A DNA stretch of 64,000 bases from Rutidosis leptorrhynchoides (GCF_046630445.1 NC_092337.1:364814001-364878000), one strand, 5' to 3'. Positions 27,051-38,432 are shown, counted from the first letter of the stretch. Numbers and translations: made by a program. Notes: a model not told the origin generated them from the sequence alone.

Positions 27051-28383
27051 GTTGTATATTAGTTTAGATTAGGTAATGTAAAGGTTATTTTACGGGTTTT
27101 GAAGTCGAAATTCTGTTCGTGTAAAGCTACGCGATAAATAATCAATGTAAGTTATGTTCTCCTTTTTAAAATTAATGTCTCGTAACTAAGTTGTTATTAT
27201 GCTTATTTAAAATGAAGTAATCATGATGTTGAGCTAAATACTAAAATTGGGTAATTGGGCTTTGTACCATAATTGGGGTTTGGACAAAAGAACGACACTT
27301 GTGGAAATTAGACTATGGGCTATTAATGGGCTTTATATTTGTTTAACTAAATGATAGTTTGTTAATTTTAATATAAAGATTTACAATTGGACGTACCTAT
27401 AAATAACCATATACACTCGATCGGACACGATGGGCGGGATATTTATATGTACGAATAATCGTTCATTTAACCGGACACGGGAATGGATTAATAGTTAATA
27501 GATTTATTAAAACAAGGGTGAAATTATGTACAAGGACACTTGGCGTAATTGTTAACAAAGTATTAAAACCTTGGGTTAAACGCAGTCGATATCCTGGTGT
27601 AATTATTAAACAAAGTATTAAAACCTTGTTACAGTTTAAGTCCCCAATTAGTTGGAATATTTGACTTCGGGTATAAGGATAATTTGACGAGGACACTCGC
27701 ACTTTATATTTATGACTGATGAACTGTTATGGACAAAAACCAGACGGACATATTAAATAATCCAGGACAAAGAACAATTAACCCATGGGAATAAACTAAA
27801 ATCAACACGTCAAACATCATGATTACGGAAGTTTAAATAAGCATAATTTCTTTATTTTCATATTTAATTGCACTTCTAATTATCGCACTTTTATTTATCG
27901 TCATTGTATTTAATTTCACTTTTAATTATCGCACTTTTTAATTATCGCAATTTTATTTCATCGCACTTTTAATTATTGCAATTTCATTATCGTTATTTAC
28001 TTTACGCTTTAAATTAAGTCTTTTATTTATTTAATATTTTACATTAGGTTTTAACTGCGACTAAAGTTTTAAAATCGACAAACCGGTCATTAAACGGTAA
28101 AAACCCCCTTTTATAATAATAATATTACTTATATATATTTGTATTTTTATAAATTAAAACTAATATAGCGTTAAGCTTTGTTTAAAAGATTCCCTGTGGA
28201 ACGAACCGGACTTACTAAAAACTACACAACTGTACGATTAGGTACACTGCCTATAAGTGTTGTAGCAAGGTTTAGGTATATCCATTCTATAAATAAATAA
28301 ATATCTTGTGTAAAATTGTATCGTATTTAATAGTATTTCCTAGTAAAAATAAAGCTATTTCATATACACCTAGCATAACATCA
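27051..28383 (+). repeat. 5'-truncated 3' LTR of the Tat/Athila-like element
   Basis: Matches 9470-10797, including the CA end. The first 656 bp or so of the LTR are missing, and the break coincides exactly with the right end of the foreign LTR at 27050. An 8-bp insertion (near 27675) and about fifteen substitutions distinguish it from the 5' copy. Confidence 0.85.
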
Positions 28384-28388
28384 AAAAA

Positions 28389-28776
28389 CATCTGAACTAG
28401 GAAAGGTAAGTTTTCCAAGTCGGTACAGCGAATAGCAGGCATGAAGCAAGCACGTAATCAGGCACTACAGCAACCTAGATCGTCTACAACAGTACATAGC
28501 ATGGCAATAATAGCTACAGCGCTAAACAGAAGTAATATGTGAAAGCAGATAGTAGCATGTAGTAGTGTAAAATAAGCAATAACATACAGCAAGTTCGCAT
28601 AGCAGTAAAGGTAAGAAGTAGCATGAAGTAAGATCATATAGCAGTAAAAGTAAACAATAGTATGCAGTAAGTTCCACAGAAACAAGTAAACAAGCAAGTT
28701 GTAGATTAGTCCTATTAGCGAATCCTACTTGGCTTGGTCCAGACTCACTAATGCAACCTAATTCCCTACAACCAAT
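28389..28776 (-). mobile_element. Leader of the minus-strand gypsy element
   Basis: Follows the PBS on the minus strand and continues, across the Tat/Athila-like insertion, at 8807. Contains repeated 'gtaagaagtagcatgaagtaag'-like phrases. Open frames here cross the LTR boundary and do not look like real genes. Confidence 0.6.
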
Positions 28777-28788
28777 GCTCTGATACCA
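28777..28788 (-). other. Primer-binding site (minus strand)
   Basis: The minus strand reads TGGTATCAGAGC two bases after the LTR end (GGGGCGTCACA, then TT). This fixes the orientation of the element and identifies 28791-31575 as its 5' LTR. Confidence 0.9.
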
Positions 28789-30479
28789 AATGTGACGCCC
28801 CGTAAAAAACCATCTTGTACGGATCATCAACAACAGGATCATTACAAGTTCAAACACTATATGCTGTTTGAAAACCAGTTTTGCATTCATGAAAAGATAA
28901 CGTTTTACAAAAGATAACGTGCTTCCTATGAATAGAAGCATAAACATAAGTATATGACCCAAAGGTCGTTACAAAGCCATTGTTTGAAAATAACATAAAT
29001 TATGAAAGCAAAAGAAAAGTTCCATGATTGAGACATCTCTAAGTAATGCAGCAGAAATCTAACACAGCAGGTCCTTAACAGCAAGTCTATAACAGCATGA
29101 CAGCAAGTCTAACAACGGAAGCAAGAAACCTCTAAGCACCAGAGAAATACATGCTTAAAAAGTCAACACGAATGTTGGTGAGCTATAGTTTGTTTGTAAT
29201 CAGTAATGTAATGTAGGCCACGAGATTTCAGTGCTTCAACCAGCAGTTTAAATCAGTAATTCAAATCAGTATGATAAAGTATATGCTTAACCGTGGGCAC
29301 CCGGTAACTAGACTTAACGTATGTATATCACCCCTAAAAGTGCACTTGGCGAGTGCATTTGTCCTCGAAGTATTAAACACCCGTTGAATGCTAGCGCGAC
29401 TAGCCCGAGTGGGGATGTCAAATCCTATGGATCCATATCTAAGATTCGCGTTCACGGTTAGGAAACCGATGATTAAACGTTACCGAGCTAAGGGGAATCT
29501 TTGTGTCATTATGTAAAGTTTAAGTACTCGTGTCTAGTATGTAAAACAGTAAAAGCGTATGTATTCTCAGCCCCAAAATAGTAAAAAGTAATAAGAGATG
29601 CTATAACTCATAGTGAATAAGCAATACAAGTCGATACGAAAGTGTGCAAGTAGTAAGTCGGTCCGAAAGGTCGTCAACCTAAATCAAAGGTTACTAGGTC
29701 AGTATGTTGTCCTTATAAGTTCTAATGGTGCATAAAATAAGTTTAAGTGTCATCATCATCATCATTCATCATCGTAAAAGCTAAGTAAGTTTAACAAGTA
29801 TAGAGGTCGTAACAATAGGCTGACTTCGATCAGCTGCTACGGCCTCTACGTAAATCGAAAAGACGCGAAATCAGTGGCCATGGCTCCGTATGGGAGTCCT
29901 CTAGTTTCTGACCAATTTCTAGACTCAAAATCGTCTTAGTTTGACCGTGGCAACGGTTTAAGTGCGAATAGGTCCGAATTTTCAGCACAATGTTACAAAG
30001 GTGTAGTGATTTAGAAAAGGCCATAAATCCCAAACCGTAACTCGGATTGAGACGAGTCTTAAATGAAAAGTCATCTACTTGAACCAGGATATCTGAAAAT
30101 AAACTTTTCCAGTAGCCCAGGAGCCTGATTAGATCCCAAAAACAGCAAGCAAGGTGCTCCGGTGGGGTTCTTAGTACTTGATGCTCATCACGGTTCTCAT
30201 CCTTGATGCTTGTAGCTTCAAGTGTACAACTCGTTGATGGGTTAGCATCACCTTGACCACGATTCTACCATCAATACATAATATGTTAAGATCAAGTAAG
30301 AACACAACTCATTTAAGAGTCTTAGATGGATGATGAACCAAGGTTACATCATATCCTTAGTCTTAACACAATTACAAGTTACATTTACAACTAAAGCAAC
30401 AAACTTTACTTCAATCAAACAAGTATGAACATAATTTAAGTCAAATAAAGTGATGGAACCCTAAGCTAGAGACCTTGGA

Positions 30480-30770
30480 CCCTTTTCACACAAGTTACAA
30501 GGTTACAAAGCTAGAAAGCTTGAACCTTTGGTGTTCTTGAAGATCTTGAAGCATAAAGCTTGGATCTTTAAGTTACATGAAGATTACAAACAAAAGTTTG
30601 AATCTTTATAAACAAATAACAAGATTAAAGCTAAAAAGATTTAGATCTACAAAATAGGTGAAGATTCAAAGCTAGAAAGCTTGAATCTTCCATGTTCTTG
30701 AAGGATTCATGCTTGAATCTACAAGATGTAATCAAGATCAAAGCTAAAAAGCTTGATCCTTTCTTGATGA
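30480..30770. repeat. Degenerate AAGCTT-rich repeat
   Basis: Phrases of the form 'aaagctagaaagcttgaatctt' recur about five times at irregular spacing of 30-70 bp. Located downstream of the putative TATA box relative to LTR direction, so it would lie in the transcribed leader. Confidence 0.6.
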
Positions 30771-30921
30771 TGAATGAACACGCGAATGATGAAGGAAAGA
30801 AGAAGAATAGAATCAAAAACTTACAAGTTTTAGAGTGAGAAAGACTAGAGAGGAAATAAGAGAGTAAGTGTGTGTGAAATGCAAATAAGAGCAAGTGTAA
30901 AATGGATGGAATAAGGCTTGT

Positions 30922-30929
30922 ATTTATAG
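30922..30929 (-). promoter_or_regulatory. TATA box of the minus-strand LTR
   Basis: The minus strand reads TCTATAAATACAAGCC, a good plant TATA box, preceded by a C-rich stretch. It would start transcription toward the PBS at 28788. No experimental support. Confidence 0.5.
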
Positions 30930-31575
30930 ATGAATGGGGTGAGGGGAGGGTGTTTGGGCCGTTGGAAATGGGTGGGGGGGACAAGGGAGACAAAAGTTTA
31001 CTTTTTGGTTAATGGTTGTCTAAAGTTGGTGCTTATGCTAGGATCCCATGCAACATTAAGGATAATACTTGACATAAATGCTAGCATGTTCCCTCTAATA
31101 AATGGGCATTTGTCTTACTTATTAATGGGTCACTAGTTATTATTAATTGGGCTAATTAAATAGTCCACTAACTAGTGTAGGGTGGGCTAAGGTCCAACAA
31201 GGTAGAAAGTCCAACAAGACTAACTAGTAAGCATAAGTAAATTACTAAGCGTAATTAAGCATCCAAAAACCCAAGTAATTATTATTATAAAATAATAATT
31301 AATATTTCGTAGTCATAATATTCCGATTACGACAAAAGTTAAACGTGTACCGACAAACATAGCTCGTTCTAAACGTCAAGTGACACCAACGGTCGTAAAA
31401 GCTTTCGAGGATCAAGTTAAGTGATTACACACTTAATAGCACATTGTAAGATATTAATGAAAGTAATTAATCATTAAATAAGATCTCAGAGCCTAAGCTA
31501 GCTCAGTACGCACATATACGCAGTTTCGTGAAAGCACAAAGCACAAAAGAAAGTCGAAAAAGTTGGGTCGTTACA

Positions 31576-33317
31576 GTGTTGGACTTTGTTCTTCTGGTAT
31601 GTTGTTGTATCTATATTTCTTAGCATATCTTGTTTACATTTCTAGCTCTGAAAGTCTTATTTACTATGTGTTGTATGCGCGCCGAAACTAAAGGTCTGAA
31701 TTTCGTGAAAATCAGAAAGTCCGACAAGTTGGTTAGAACTGTACAATTTTGCTACATGGTTTTCTTTGATTATTTTACCACTGATAATTTGGAGTTTCTA
31801 GAGTCATCTCCAATTGGCCGTTTGTTAATTACTATTTTCTAGATTAAATGATAATTAATATGAAACTGATGCGCAAACAGAAACTATCCTTGAATGTTTT
31901 GCATGCTACATGAGTTCTAGGAATCATGTAAGAGTGTGCTTAGTCTTTTTAGAAAGCTTATAACATGAACTTATGATCTGGAGCTTTTCATAATTGTTTG
32001 GTGTTTCATTTGTGAACTATGCTTGTCCGATTGCATGACCGCCGTGAGTAAACGTTGATTGGCTAAACCAATGTGTGAACTTATGATTTGATCTTGGTTT
32101 AACTTTATGATAACATTGGCATGACCTACTGATGTAGTTTACTTAGGTTGACTAATTTGACCAAGTTTGACTTTTTGTTGACTTGTTTGACTAGTTGACT
32201 TATGTGTTGACTTTTACTATACGATTACGTCGGTCTGAGCAATAGGACAACTGTTCTATGAGTCTATCTTTTGAAAAAACAACTTATGTAACTATAAAAT
32301 GGTACATTTAGGTTGCATTACTTGGTCGTTGTAATCCGACTACTTTCGCTTGTGATTTGTCAAGTGCACTCAAGGTGAGTCTATAGTCCCGCTTTTTACA
32401 TGTTTTCTGGGATGAGAATACACCTTGATTACTTTTACGATATTACAAATGCTTTTACGTTTGACACGAGTACTGTTATATCTGTTGAGTTTGTTCATAA
32501 TTTCCCTAGCTTGAATACTTTAATTACCTTCGGGTAAGCGCAAATTAGATGGACAGATCCGTTAGGTTCGGCAAACCTCACCCAACAACATTAACTATGG
32601 TGTATTTACTTTGAACTATAAGTACACTCGAACAAGTGTATACAATTCATGGGGTAAGGATAAGTGTAGTTATATACTATACGCCGGTCTTAGCTAGTAT
32701 TCAAGTGCTCATAGTGGTATGTACATTTTTGCAACGCTTGAGTTGCGCTTATTGAAATCTCGTGGTCAAATTCAAATGAACTATTTTTCTGAATAATGTT
32801 TTTTCAGATACTATTTTACGTTACTTAAAACTGTGGTTTACAAACAGAGAAATAAAACTTGACATGGTATTGTCTATGAACATTTGAAACAGGACAGAGT
32901 GTTGTCTACAAACTTTAAATATGAAACCTTTGTGGTCTCATACGTTGCAATTGGTTACTTAAACTTGTGTTTTACAAGCAGGAGAAACAAAATATTTTTG
33001 AATGTCATACACAGCTGAAACTTGACATTGATGTTCACAAACAGACTAAAACTTGACAAATGTTGTCTGCAAACTTTTAATATTAAACCTTGGTGGTCTT
33101 TCGCTAATAAACGTTTTCTGAAAATCGTTTCTTAAACATACTGTATTATTAACTTAAACCTGTAGATTTACTCAACATTATTGTTTACCCGTTTTGCGTG
33201 TTATTTCTCAGGTATTAATTGCTTCCGCTGTAGATATTTGCTGTTATATATAGAAGTCAAGCCATGTGTTGAGACCAGAGTTAACATCGTCTTGATGAAT
33301 TTTGACGGGGTGTTACA
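31576..33317 (+). mobile_element. Truncated + strand gypsy LTR, 3' part
   Basis: It ends GGGGTGTTACA at 33317. The conserved LTR blocks are in + order: GGGATGAGAATACA (32410-32423), the 'gcgcaaat...agatcc...ggcaaacctcaccc' block (32537-32583), GAAATCTCGTGGTC (32754-32767) and TTTCTCAGGTA...GCTTCCGCTGT (33206-33231). The 5' part is missing where the minus-strand element begins at 31576. It marks the boundary to the gene-bearing island. Confidence 0.7.
32146..32217 (+). promoter_or_regulatory. TTGAC (W-box core) cluster in LTR
   Basis: Seven TTGAC cores, mostly followed by T, within about 72 bp. TTGACC/T is the core recognised by WRKY factors. The minus-strand solo LTR has a similar cluster in the same relative orientation (61568-61640). 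Confidence 0.5.
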
Positions 33318-33709
33318 GCTACCGTGTTTTTCACTTTGTTGCTACCTGGAAACAAAACAAAAAATGGGTTAAGTTTTCTTTATACATAATTAATACTTAT
33401 TATACGTTTCTTATTAGTGGACAATACCATAAAATCATAAGTGGGCTAATCTTAAATATTTAAAGATTTAATTAGTAGACAATACTATAACATGTAAACT
33501 TAAAAAATATATATGAAGTCCCAAATTATATTTAACAGTGTCCTGTAAATTTTTTATTTATCGTTTGTAAAAAAATTTCAAAAATAGTGGTGTCAAGAGA
33601 CCCTATGGGTATAGGTGTAGGTTCGCCACTCCATCATAGCCTCTGTTACGAATGGTCTAATGGAAAGCTTGGGTCTTTGTAGCCCACGATGTTTCAACAA
33701 GTACACTTT
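33318..33709. other. Intergenic, nothing recognised
   Basis: Single-copy looking AT-rich sequence. It holds two similar short phrases, 'attagtggacaatacc' (33413) and 'attagtagacaatact' (33471). No gene seen. Confidence 0.5.
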
Positions 33710-34025
33710 GGGCATGTTTGGCAACAAGTTTTTTATGAGCTTTTAACTTATAGCTTTTATGAAAAAACTCCTATCAAGTAAATATCTCGGTTTGTTTGCA
33801 AGAGCTTAAAGTTTTTTTATGGAGAGAAAAAGCTAAAAGTTAATCGAACTAGCGTTTGAGAAAAAGCTCGTATAATTTTGTCATTTTACACTTTATTTTA
33901 ATAGTTTCAGTTAATCTGTCAAACACCTAAATACATATAAAAAGCCAACCGCTATCAGCTACTAGCTACAAGCTACCAGATAAGCTAACTAAAAGTTATC
34001 AGCATCTAGTTTTTCCAAACATACC
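33710..34025. mobile_element. hAT-like MITE
   Basis: Ends are GGGCATGTTTGG on the left and CCAAACATACC on the right, with 'agctttta' and 'agctaaaagtta' sub-terminal inverted phrases. No clear 8-bp target duplication was found, so the element is diverged or the ends are misplaced. Confidence 0.6.
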
Positions 34026-34818
34026 TTTTATTATTCTTGTTTTTGAACAAATTACGTGTTACTTGAAATGTTATGTTCATATGTGATTCCGTGTAACAGG
34101 AGACATTTTACGTGAAAGGGTGTATACGGACCCACAGTCACTAGTGAATTTGTAGAAGAAAGGAAACATGGAACTATGGAAGACATAATGCCTTTATCCC
34201 ATCCCATCCCAATTATTTACATGTATGTAGCCAAAAGACGTAAATGTAGATTTTCTGCGAGTATTTACTTGTATGGAGCCAAAAGAGAAACAACAAACAA
34301 AAACAAAAGATGGGCGCAAAAGTTGCTCTGGATTTTGCTGCACAAATATGATGAGCAGATTCTTGTATTCAGTTTTAACGACAACCTTTCTTTCAAGATA
34401 ACAGAAACAAATATGAGAATCTAAAGGTTAATGAGTTTAGAATCAGAGAACCATTAGCTTAACATTATCGAGAAACCTTTCTAATTCAAAGGTTATGGGT
34501 TCGAGTCAGTGGTGAATATTTGTGAATGAGTTTTTCTTAAAAAAAAGTTTAGATCCTTCTATATGTTTAGATATAAAATACTAACTAAGGATAATGTAAA
34601 GGTCGTCGGTCTCATAATGTGATTTTGGAGGCTTGAGAATCACTAACGAAGCTTGAAACTTTTTATATAGGGGGCCGGACAAATTTTAAGTTTTATCAAG
34701 AAGACTTGTAATTATAGCATATAACATAAATTTTTAGTAGGTTAGTGATATCCCAAACAAGATAGGCCTCTCCCAGACAGGATGATCTGAACTTAAGGTA
34801 ATCATAAAATAGACATTT
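34026..34818. other. Intergenic, a possible SINE remnant
   Basis: AT-rich. A B-box-like 'gggttcgagtc' at 34498-34508, followed by a run of A at 34541, hints at an old SINE, but no target duplication was found. The open frame at 34176-34424 shows no family resemblance. Confidence 0.4.
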
Positions 34819-34828
34819 AATTTGTAGC

Positions 34829-35150
34829 TTATTGGCCAACGAAGCATTGCTTCAACGGCATCCCCTCACCTTGTGTGTTGGGGGTTAGGTCATGGGTTCG
34901 AGCATCGCTCTGCCCATCCTATTAATTAATCTGCCTGAAATATGGATATCCAGATTGACCCCAGGGACCGGATTCAAACCCCGGATTCAAACCCGGTCCG
35001 CCTGCCCCTCGGGATGGTTAAAGGATCGGGTTCCTGTAATGTGATTCGGGTTTCCTCCCGAACGCGTGTGTGTGTGCAAATGTTGAGTGTCGTTGAAATA
35101 AATGATACGCTGATGCAAGCTTGCCGTTCAAAAAAAAAAAAAAAAAAAAA
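34829..35150 (+). mobile_element. tRNA-derived SINE with poly(A) tail
   Basis: Bounded by a perfect 10-bp target duplication AATTTGTAGC (34819-34828 and 35151-35160). The 5' part carries a B-box-like GGGTTCGAGCATC (34894-34906) after a tRNA-like segment. The body has a 'ggttcctgtaatgtgattcg' region similar to Au-type plant SINEs, and it ends in about 22 A residues (35129-35150). About 320 bp. Family name is from memory; the structural evidence is strong. Confidence 0.85.
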
Positions 35151-35305
35151 AATTTGTAGCCTCTTGAGTTACTAGTGTTTGAGCTTAATCTACTAAATAC
35201 GAATTCGTATGTATGAGATATTACTAAAACGGTGAGAGCTCGCAAATTTTTTGAGCCTCCACCATTTTGATCTTATTTCTTTTATATGGACTCTGATTTA
35301 GTTAA

Positions 35306-35778
35306 GGGTTAAAGTCATAAATAGGTCATATACTTTCAGTTTTGTCCCAATGTAGGCTATATACCCCCAAAAAATACCAATGTATGTTATATACTCTTGA
35401 AAGTTGTATCGATGTACACACATTTAACAAGTTACTCGCTGAACCGGTAAAGTTAATTATCTAACATTTTTTTTTTTTGCATTTTATATGGCTACAAATA
35501 GGTTATATACTTTCAGTTTTGTTCCGATGTAGGCTATATACTTTTAGTTTTGTTCTGATGCAGGCTATATACTTTCAGTTTTGTTCCGATGTATCACCAA
35601 CGTCATTCTCCACGTAGGATGCCACGTCATTGTTTAGTTGTTTATCCGGTTAATAAGTTTTGTTCGTTCATATTAGTACACTTTATGAAAGTATATAGCT
35701 TACATTGGTATTTTTCGGAGTATATAGCCTACATTGAGACAAAAATGAAAGTATATGACCTATTTATGGCTTTAACCC
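35306..35778. mobile_element. Foldback MITE, Mutator-like
   Basis: Long imperfect terminal inverted repeats starting GGGTTAAAGYCATAAATAGG extend about 90 bp inward (tgtaggctatatac, taccaatgta). A 9-bp direct repeat TTTAGTTAA flanks it (35297-35305, 35779-35787), which fits the 8-10 bp duplications of Mutator-like elements. It ends 140 bp before the Aux/IAA start codon, so it is in that gene's proximal promoter. Confidence 0.85.
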
Positions 35779-35837
35779 TTTAGTTAATTCAAGGATTTAA
35801 ACGTTCGTAACTCAAGAGACTTATGATAAAGTAAACA

Positions 35838-35848
35838 TATATATAATA
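35838..35848 (+). promoter_or_regulatory. Probable TATA box of the Aux/IAA gene
   Basis: ATATATATAAT lies about 75 bp upstream of the ATG at 35919, leaving room for a short leader. It is the only TATA-like site between the MITE and the start codon. Confidence 0.45.
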
Positions 35849-35918
35849 AACCTAGCTAATAGCTTCTGATAACATCATAACTTATATAGATCAAACTGTC
35901 AAAACAAGTTCTTCATCA

Positions 35919-36949
35919 ATGGCTTCAGACTCCTCATCATCAGCCTATCTTTTCAACCATCTTGATCTTCCTTCACTTTACTATCATACCAACAACGAAA
36001 ACGTTGGTATCCTTGATTTGGGCCTTAGTCTTAAGGTCTTACAGCCCCAAACTTATAACCATTCCCCAAATCTTCAGGGTAACTCTTCTTTAAAGTTTGA
36101 TTTCTTTATGGGTATAACTAGTTCAACATTAATCGTGTGTTTCAACAAATAATGAGCTGTTTAATTTGTTCATAGATGACTACCGTGATCTGGTAGGATG
36201 GAACCAACTGCACCCTTTTGGTAATCAGGACATTGGTGTCATTTATCCTAGGAAGATAGACAACAATGTTGTCAATGAAAAATCAAATATTTTTCAAGGG
36301 AGAGAACAACAAAGCGATTTTGTGAAGGTTAACATGGATGGAGTACTCATTGGTCGAAAAATATGTGTTCTTGATCATTCGAGCTACTTGAGTCTTGCAT
36401 CTCAACTTGAAGACATGTTTGGTTCGTACGCTTGATGCCAATTTCTTTAAATTATGTTGTGTGAATAAATTTTTAATCAGATTTGTATGATTATCATGTT
36501 AAAGTTTGTGCGTTTTCTAGGAAAGCAATCTAGAGTTGGTTTACGACTATTTGAAAGTAGTTCAGAGTTTGCGTTATGGTATACAGATAGAGGTGAACAA
36601 TGGAGGATTGCTGGTGATGTGCCATGGAAGTAAGTTCTTCGTTTACTCACAAAAAGACTTGTCTTAATTATTCTTTGTCCCATTTTCATTAAACACAATG
36701 GTAGATAAATAACGTCTGCCTGAGGCCAACAATTAGGTGAACTTGTTAGGCTCAAATATCTCATGTTTCATGTCTGATATCATGAACTCAGAAACTTAAT
36801 CATAATTAAAAAACATATATTGAGAAGGATTTTCTTAAGCGTGTAGCGAGTTTGTAGAAGACGTGAAGAGGATTCGAATTATGGCTAAGGATGAAACTCT
36901 CTTTCGAACTACAACTACATCGGTATACATTTTCGCTCCCATATCTTGA
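35919..36949 (+). CDS. Non-canonical Aux/IAA repressor (IAA32/IAA34-like)
   Basis: Nuclear auxin-pathway repressor; Aux/IAA proteins bind ARF factors through PB1 domains and recruit TOPLESS. Four exons with GT-AG introns: 35919-36078, 36176-36421, 36521-36629, 36847-36949; all joins keep frame, giving 205 residues. Visible: LDLGLSL repression (EAR) motif at residues 32-38; PB1 domain from about 102, with VKVNMDG (103-109, Lys104), LEDMFG (131-136) and GDVPW (167-171), ending KRIRIM (179-184). The degron, normally VGWPPV, reads VGWNQL here (60-65), so TIR1/AFB-dependent turnover is probably weak or absent, as known for IAA32 and IAA34. The start is the first ATG after a TATA-like site. A MITE lies 140 bp upstream. 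Exon limits are by eye. Confidence 0.88.
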
Positions 36950-37351
36950 AGGCTACATAAGATGGGAGATGTGATTGACACATATTTATGTCTTTAATAA
37001 TTAGTATATTACTACGTATTATACTGTTTGAGTTAAATGTTATAGAGATCTAAAACAATATAATGCGGAGAGGCTTTTTGTCTTTCGATTGTTATGTATG
37101 GAATGGAACGTTTGTTTGGAGTATCGAGTAATATAATTGTAAAATCATCCGAATTCTGATATGTATCTGTAAATATGTATACTTGCCTTTTGTCTCGATT
37201 CCAAGAAGAGTCTTAGAAAAGATGAGTGAAGGTTCAGCCATCGCACTAGTTCCATAGTCCCCGCAGGCAAGTCTCTTTGACACCGGGGGTATAAGAGTAA
37301 TTCCAAATTTGGGGTTGTAAGGGATTTGGAGGGCAAGTTAGGTACCAACTA
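36950..37351. other. Downstream region of the Aux/IAA gene
   Basis: Presumed 3' untranslated region and intergenic sequence. No clear gene; open frames on the minus strand (37092-37437) overlap each other and a microsatellite and are not credible. Confidence 0.45.
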
Positions 37352-37409
37352 CAAAAAAAAAAAATAAAAAAAAAAAAAAAATAATAATAATAATAATAAT
37401 AATAATAAT
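37352..37409. repeat. A-rich run plus (AAT)n microsatellite
   Basis: About 30 A-rich bases followed by nine or so ATA/TAA units. It could be the tail of an old non-LTR insertion, but no body or target duplication was recognised. Confidence 0.85.
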
Positions 37410-37810
37410 TTAAGTGTTGTAATGATAATGTAAACAAACCACGGGTACCAACGGCATAATTTTTTCACAAAAGAATTTAAAGAGTTGCCAGTGCTAATAC
37501 AGTATAAAATTCCTAAATCCTAAAGTAAAAAAGGTTTAATATATGCCAATGTTTGTTAACATAAAATTATCAAGGTATAAACCTAACCCAATATATAGTC
37601 TAATACTCCATAGACGAACGACGAAATCTCTAATGCTAGGACGGGAAGAAAAGCGCTACTATTGAATAAATAAAGAAAATTTTTTATGGCTAGTCCTAAA
37701 CTTTGTACCAGAAATCAGGTAGGGGCTAACGTTTCAAACGATCATGTTTGGTCCCGCCTTTTGATTATTTATTGGTATTGGTAGATCTACAATCGAAGAG
37801 CAACTAAATA

Positions 37811-38432
37811 GCTTTCTAAACACCCTTTATAATGTGATTGATAGTTGAAACTTATAGCTGTTAGCTGGAATTTATTTTTTAAGCTTGAAGTGGAAACTTA
37901 TTACTTTTCAAAAGTGTTTAATAAAATAGCTGGGGCTGGAGCGTATAGCTGTAAATTGATTAAAAAGAACAATATAATATATAATAAATATTTATTTAAA
38001 GGGTAATAATGTAGTTTAATACTCCCTCCGTCCTATCTTAAGTGCTCATTGTTGACTTTTCAATGTCTTTCTTTGTCAACCTTGACCGTAAATATTTTTA
38101 TTTATGTTATATAATACTTGATGAAAATTATATGGAATGAAAACACATTAAAACTCAATTCATATAAGTTCAATCAAATATTATATTACACAAATAAAAA
38201 TATCTACTGTCAAAGTTGACGAAGAAATACTTTGAAAAGTCAATAGTGGACACTTAAGATGAGATGCAGGGAGTATATCATAAGATAGGAGCTTATTTTT
38301 TAAACTCTCATTTTTCATAAGCTCTCCTTTTTTTTATTAAACAAAACTTAAAAATTATAAGTTATTAAAAATCACAACCTCTACTTTTTCAAGCTTATAA
38401 GATTTTAAAATAAATCATCCGAACATGCCCCT
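37811..38432. mobile_element. hAT-like MITE fragment interrupted by a Stowaway
   Basis: The left part has 'taaacaccctttataat' and 'cttatagctgttagctgg'; the right part has 'aagcttataagattttaaaa' and ends 'ccgaacatgcccc', typical of hAT-like MITE edges. A Stowaway MITE sits in the middle. Ends are degraded and no target duplication was seen. Confidence 0.45.
38022..38273. mobile_element. Stowaway MITE (Tc1/mariner type)
   Basis: Left end CTCCCTCCGTCC, right end complementary with CTCCCTGCATCT; TA on both sides (38020-38021, 38274-38275). Inverted homology runs well inward (cttaagtg, attgacttttcaa). 252 bp, the usual size. Confidence 0.9.

Larger units (their letters stand above)
28791..31575 (-). 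repeat. 5' LTR of the minus-strand gypsy element
   Basis: 2785 bp. The minus strand starts TGTAACGACCCAAC at 31575 and ends GGGGCGTCACA at 28791. It has the conserved LTR blocks in reverse order of coordinate: GGGGCTGAGAATACAT (29565-29580), the GAACGCGAATC...GGATCC block (29400-29460), GAAATCTCGTGG (29216-29232) and the CACCAACATT...TTGCTTCCG block (29100-29185). Its U3 contains a TATA-like site and a degenerate AAGCTT-rich repeat. The element interior is decayed. Confidence 0.85.

Noticed and set aside
28522-28962. Minus-strand frame of 146 codons, the longest in the window
   Set aside because: It runs across the LTR/PBS boundary of the minus-strand element, has low-complexity Leu/Cys/Tyr composition and resembles no protein family; it is a chance frame.
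30631-30993. Minus-strand frame of 120 codons starting MSPLSPPP
   Set aside because: Lies in the LTR, covers the TATA box and the AAGCTT-rich repeat, and is low in complexity (Ser, Phe, Leu, Pro runs). Judged non-coding.
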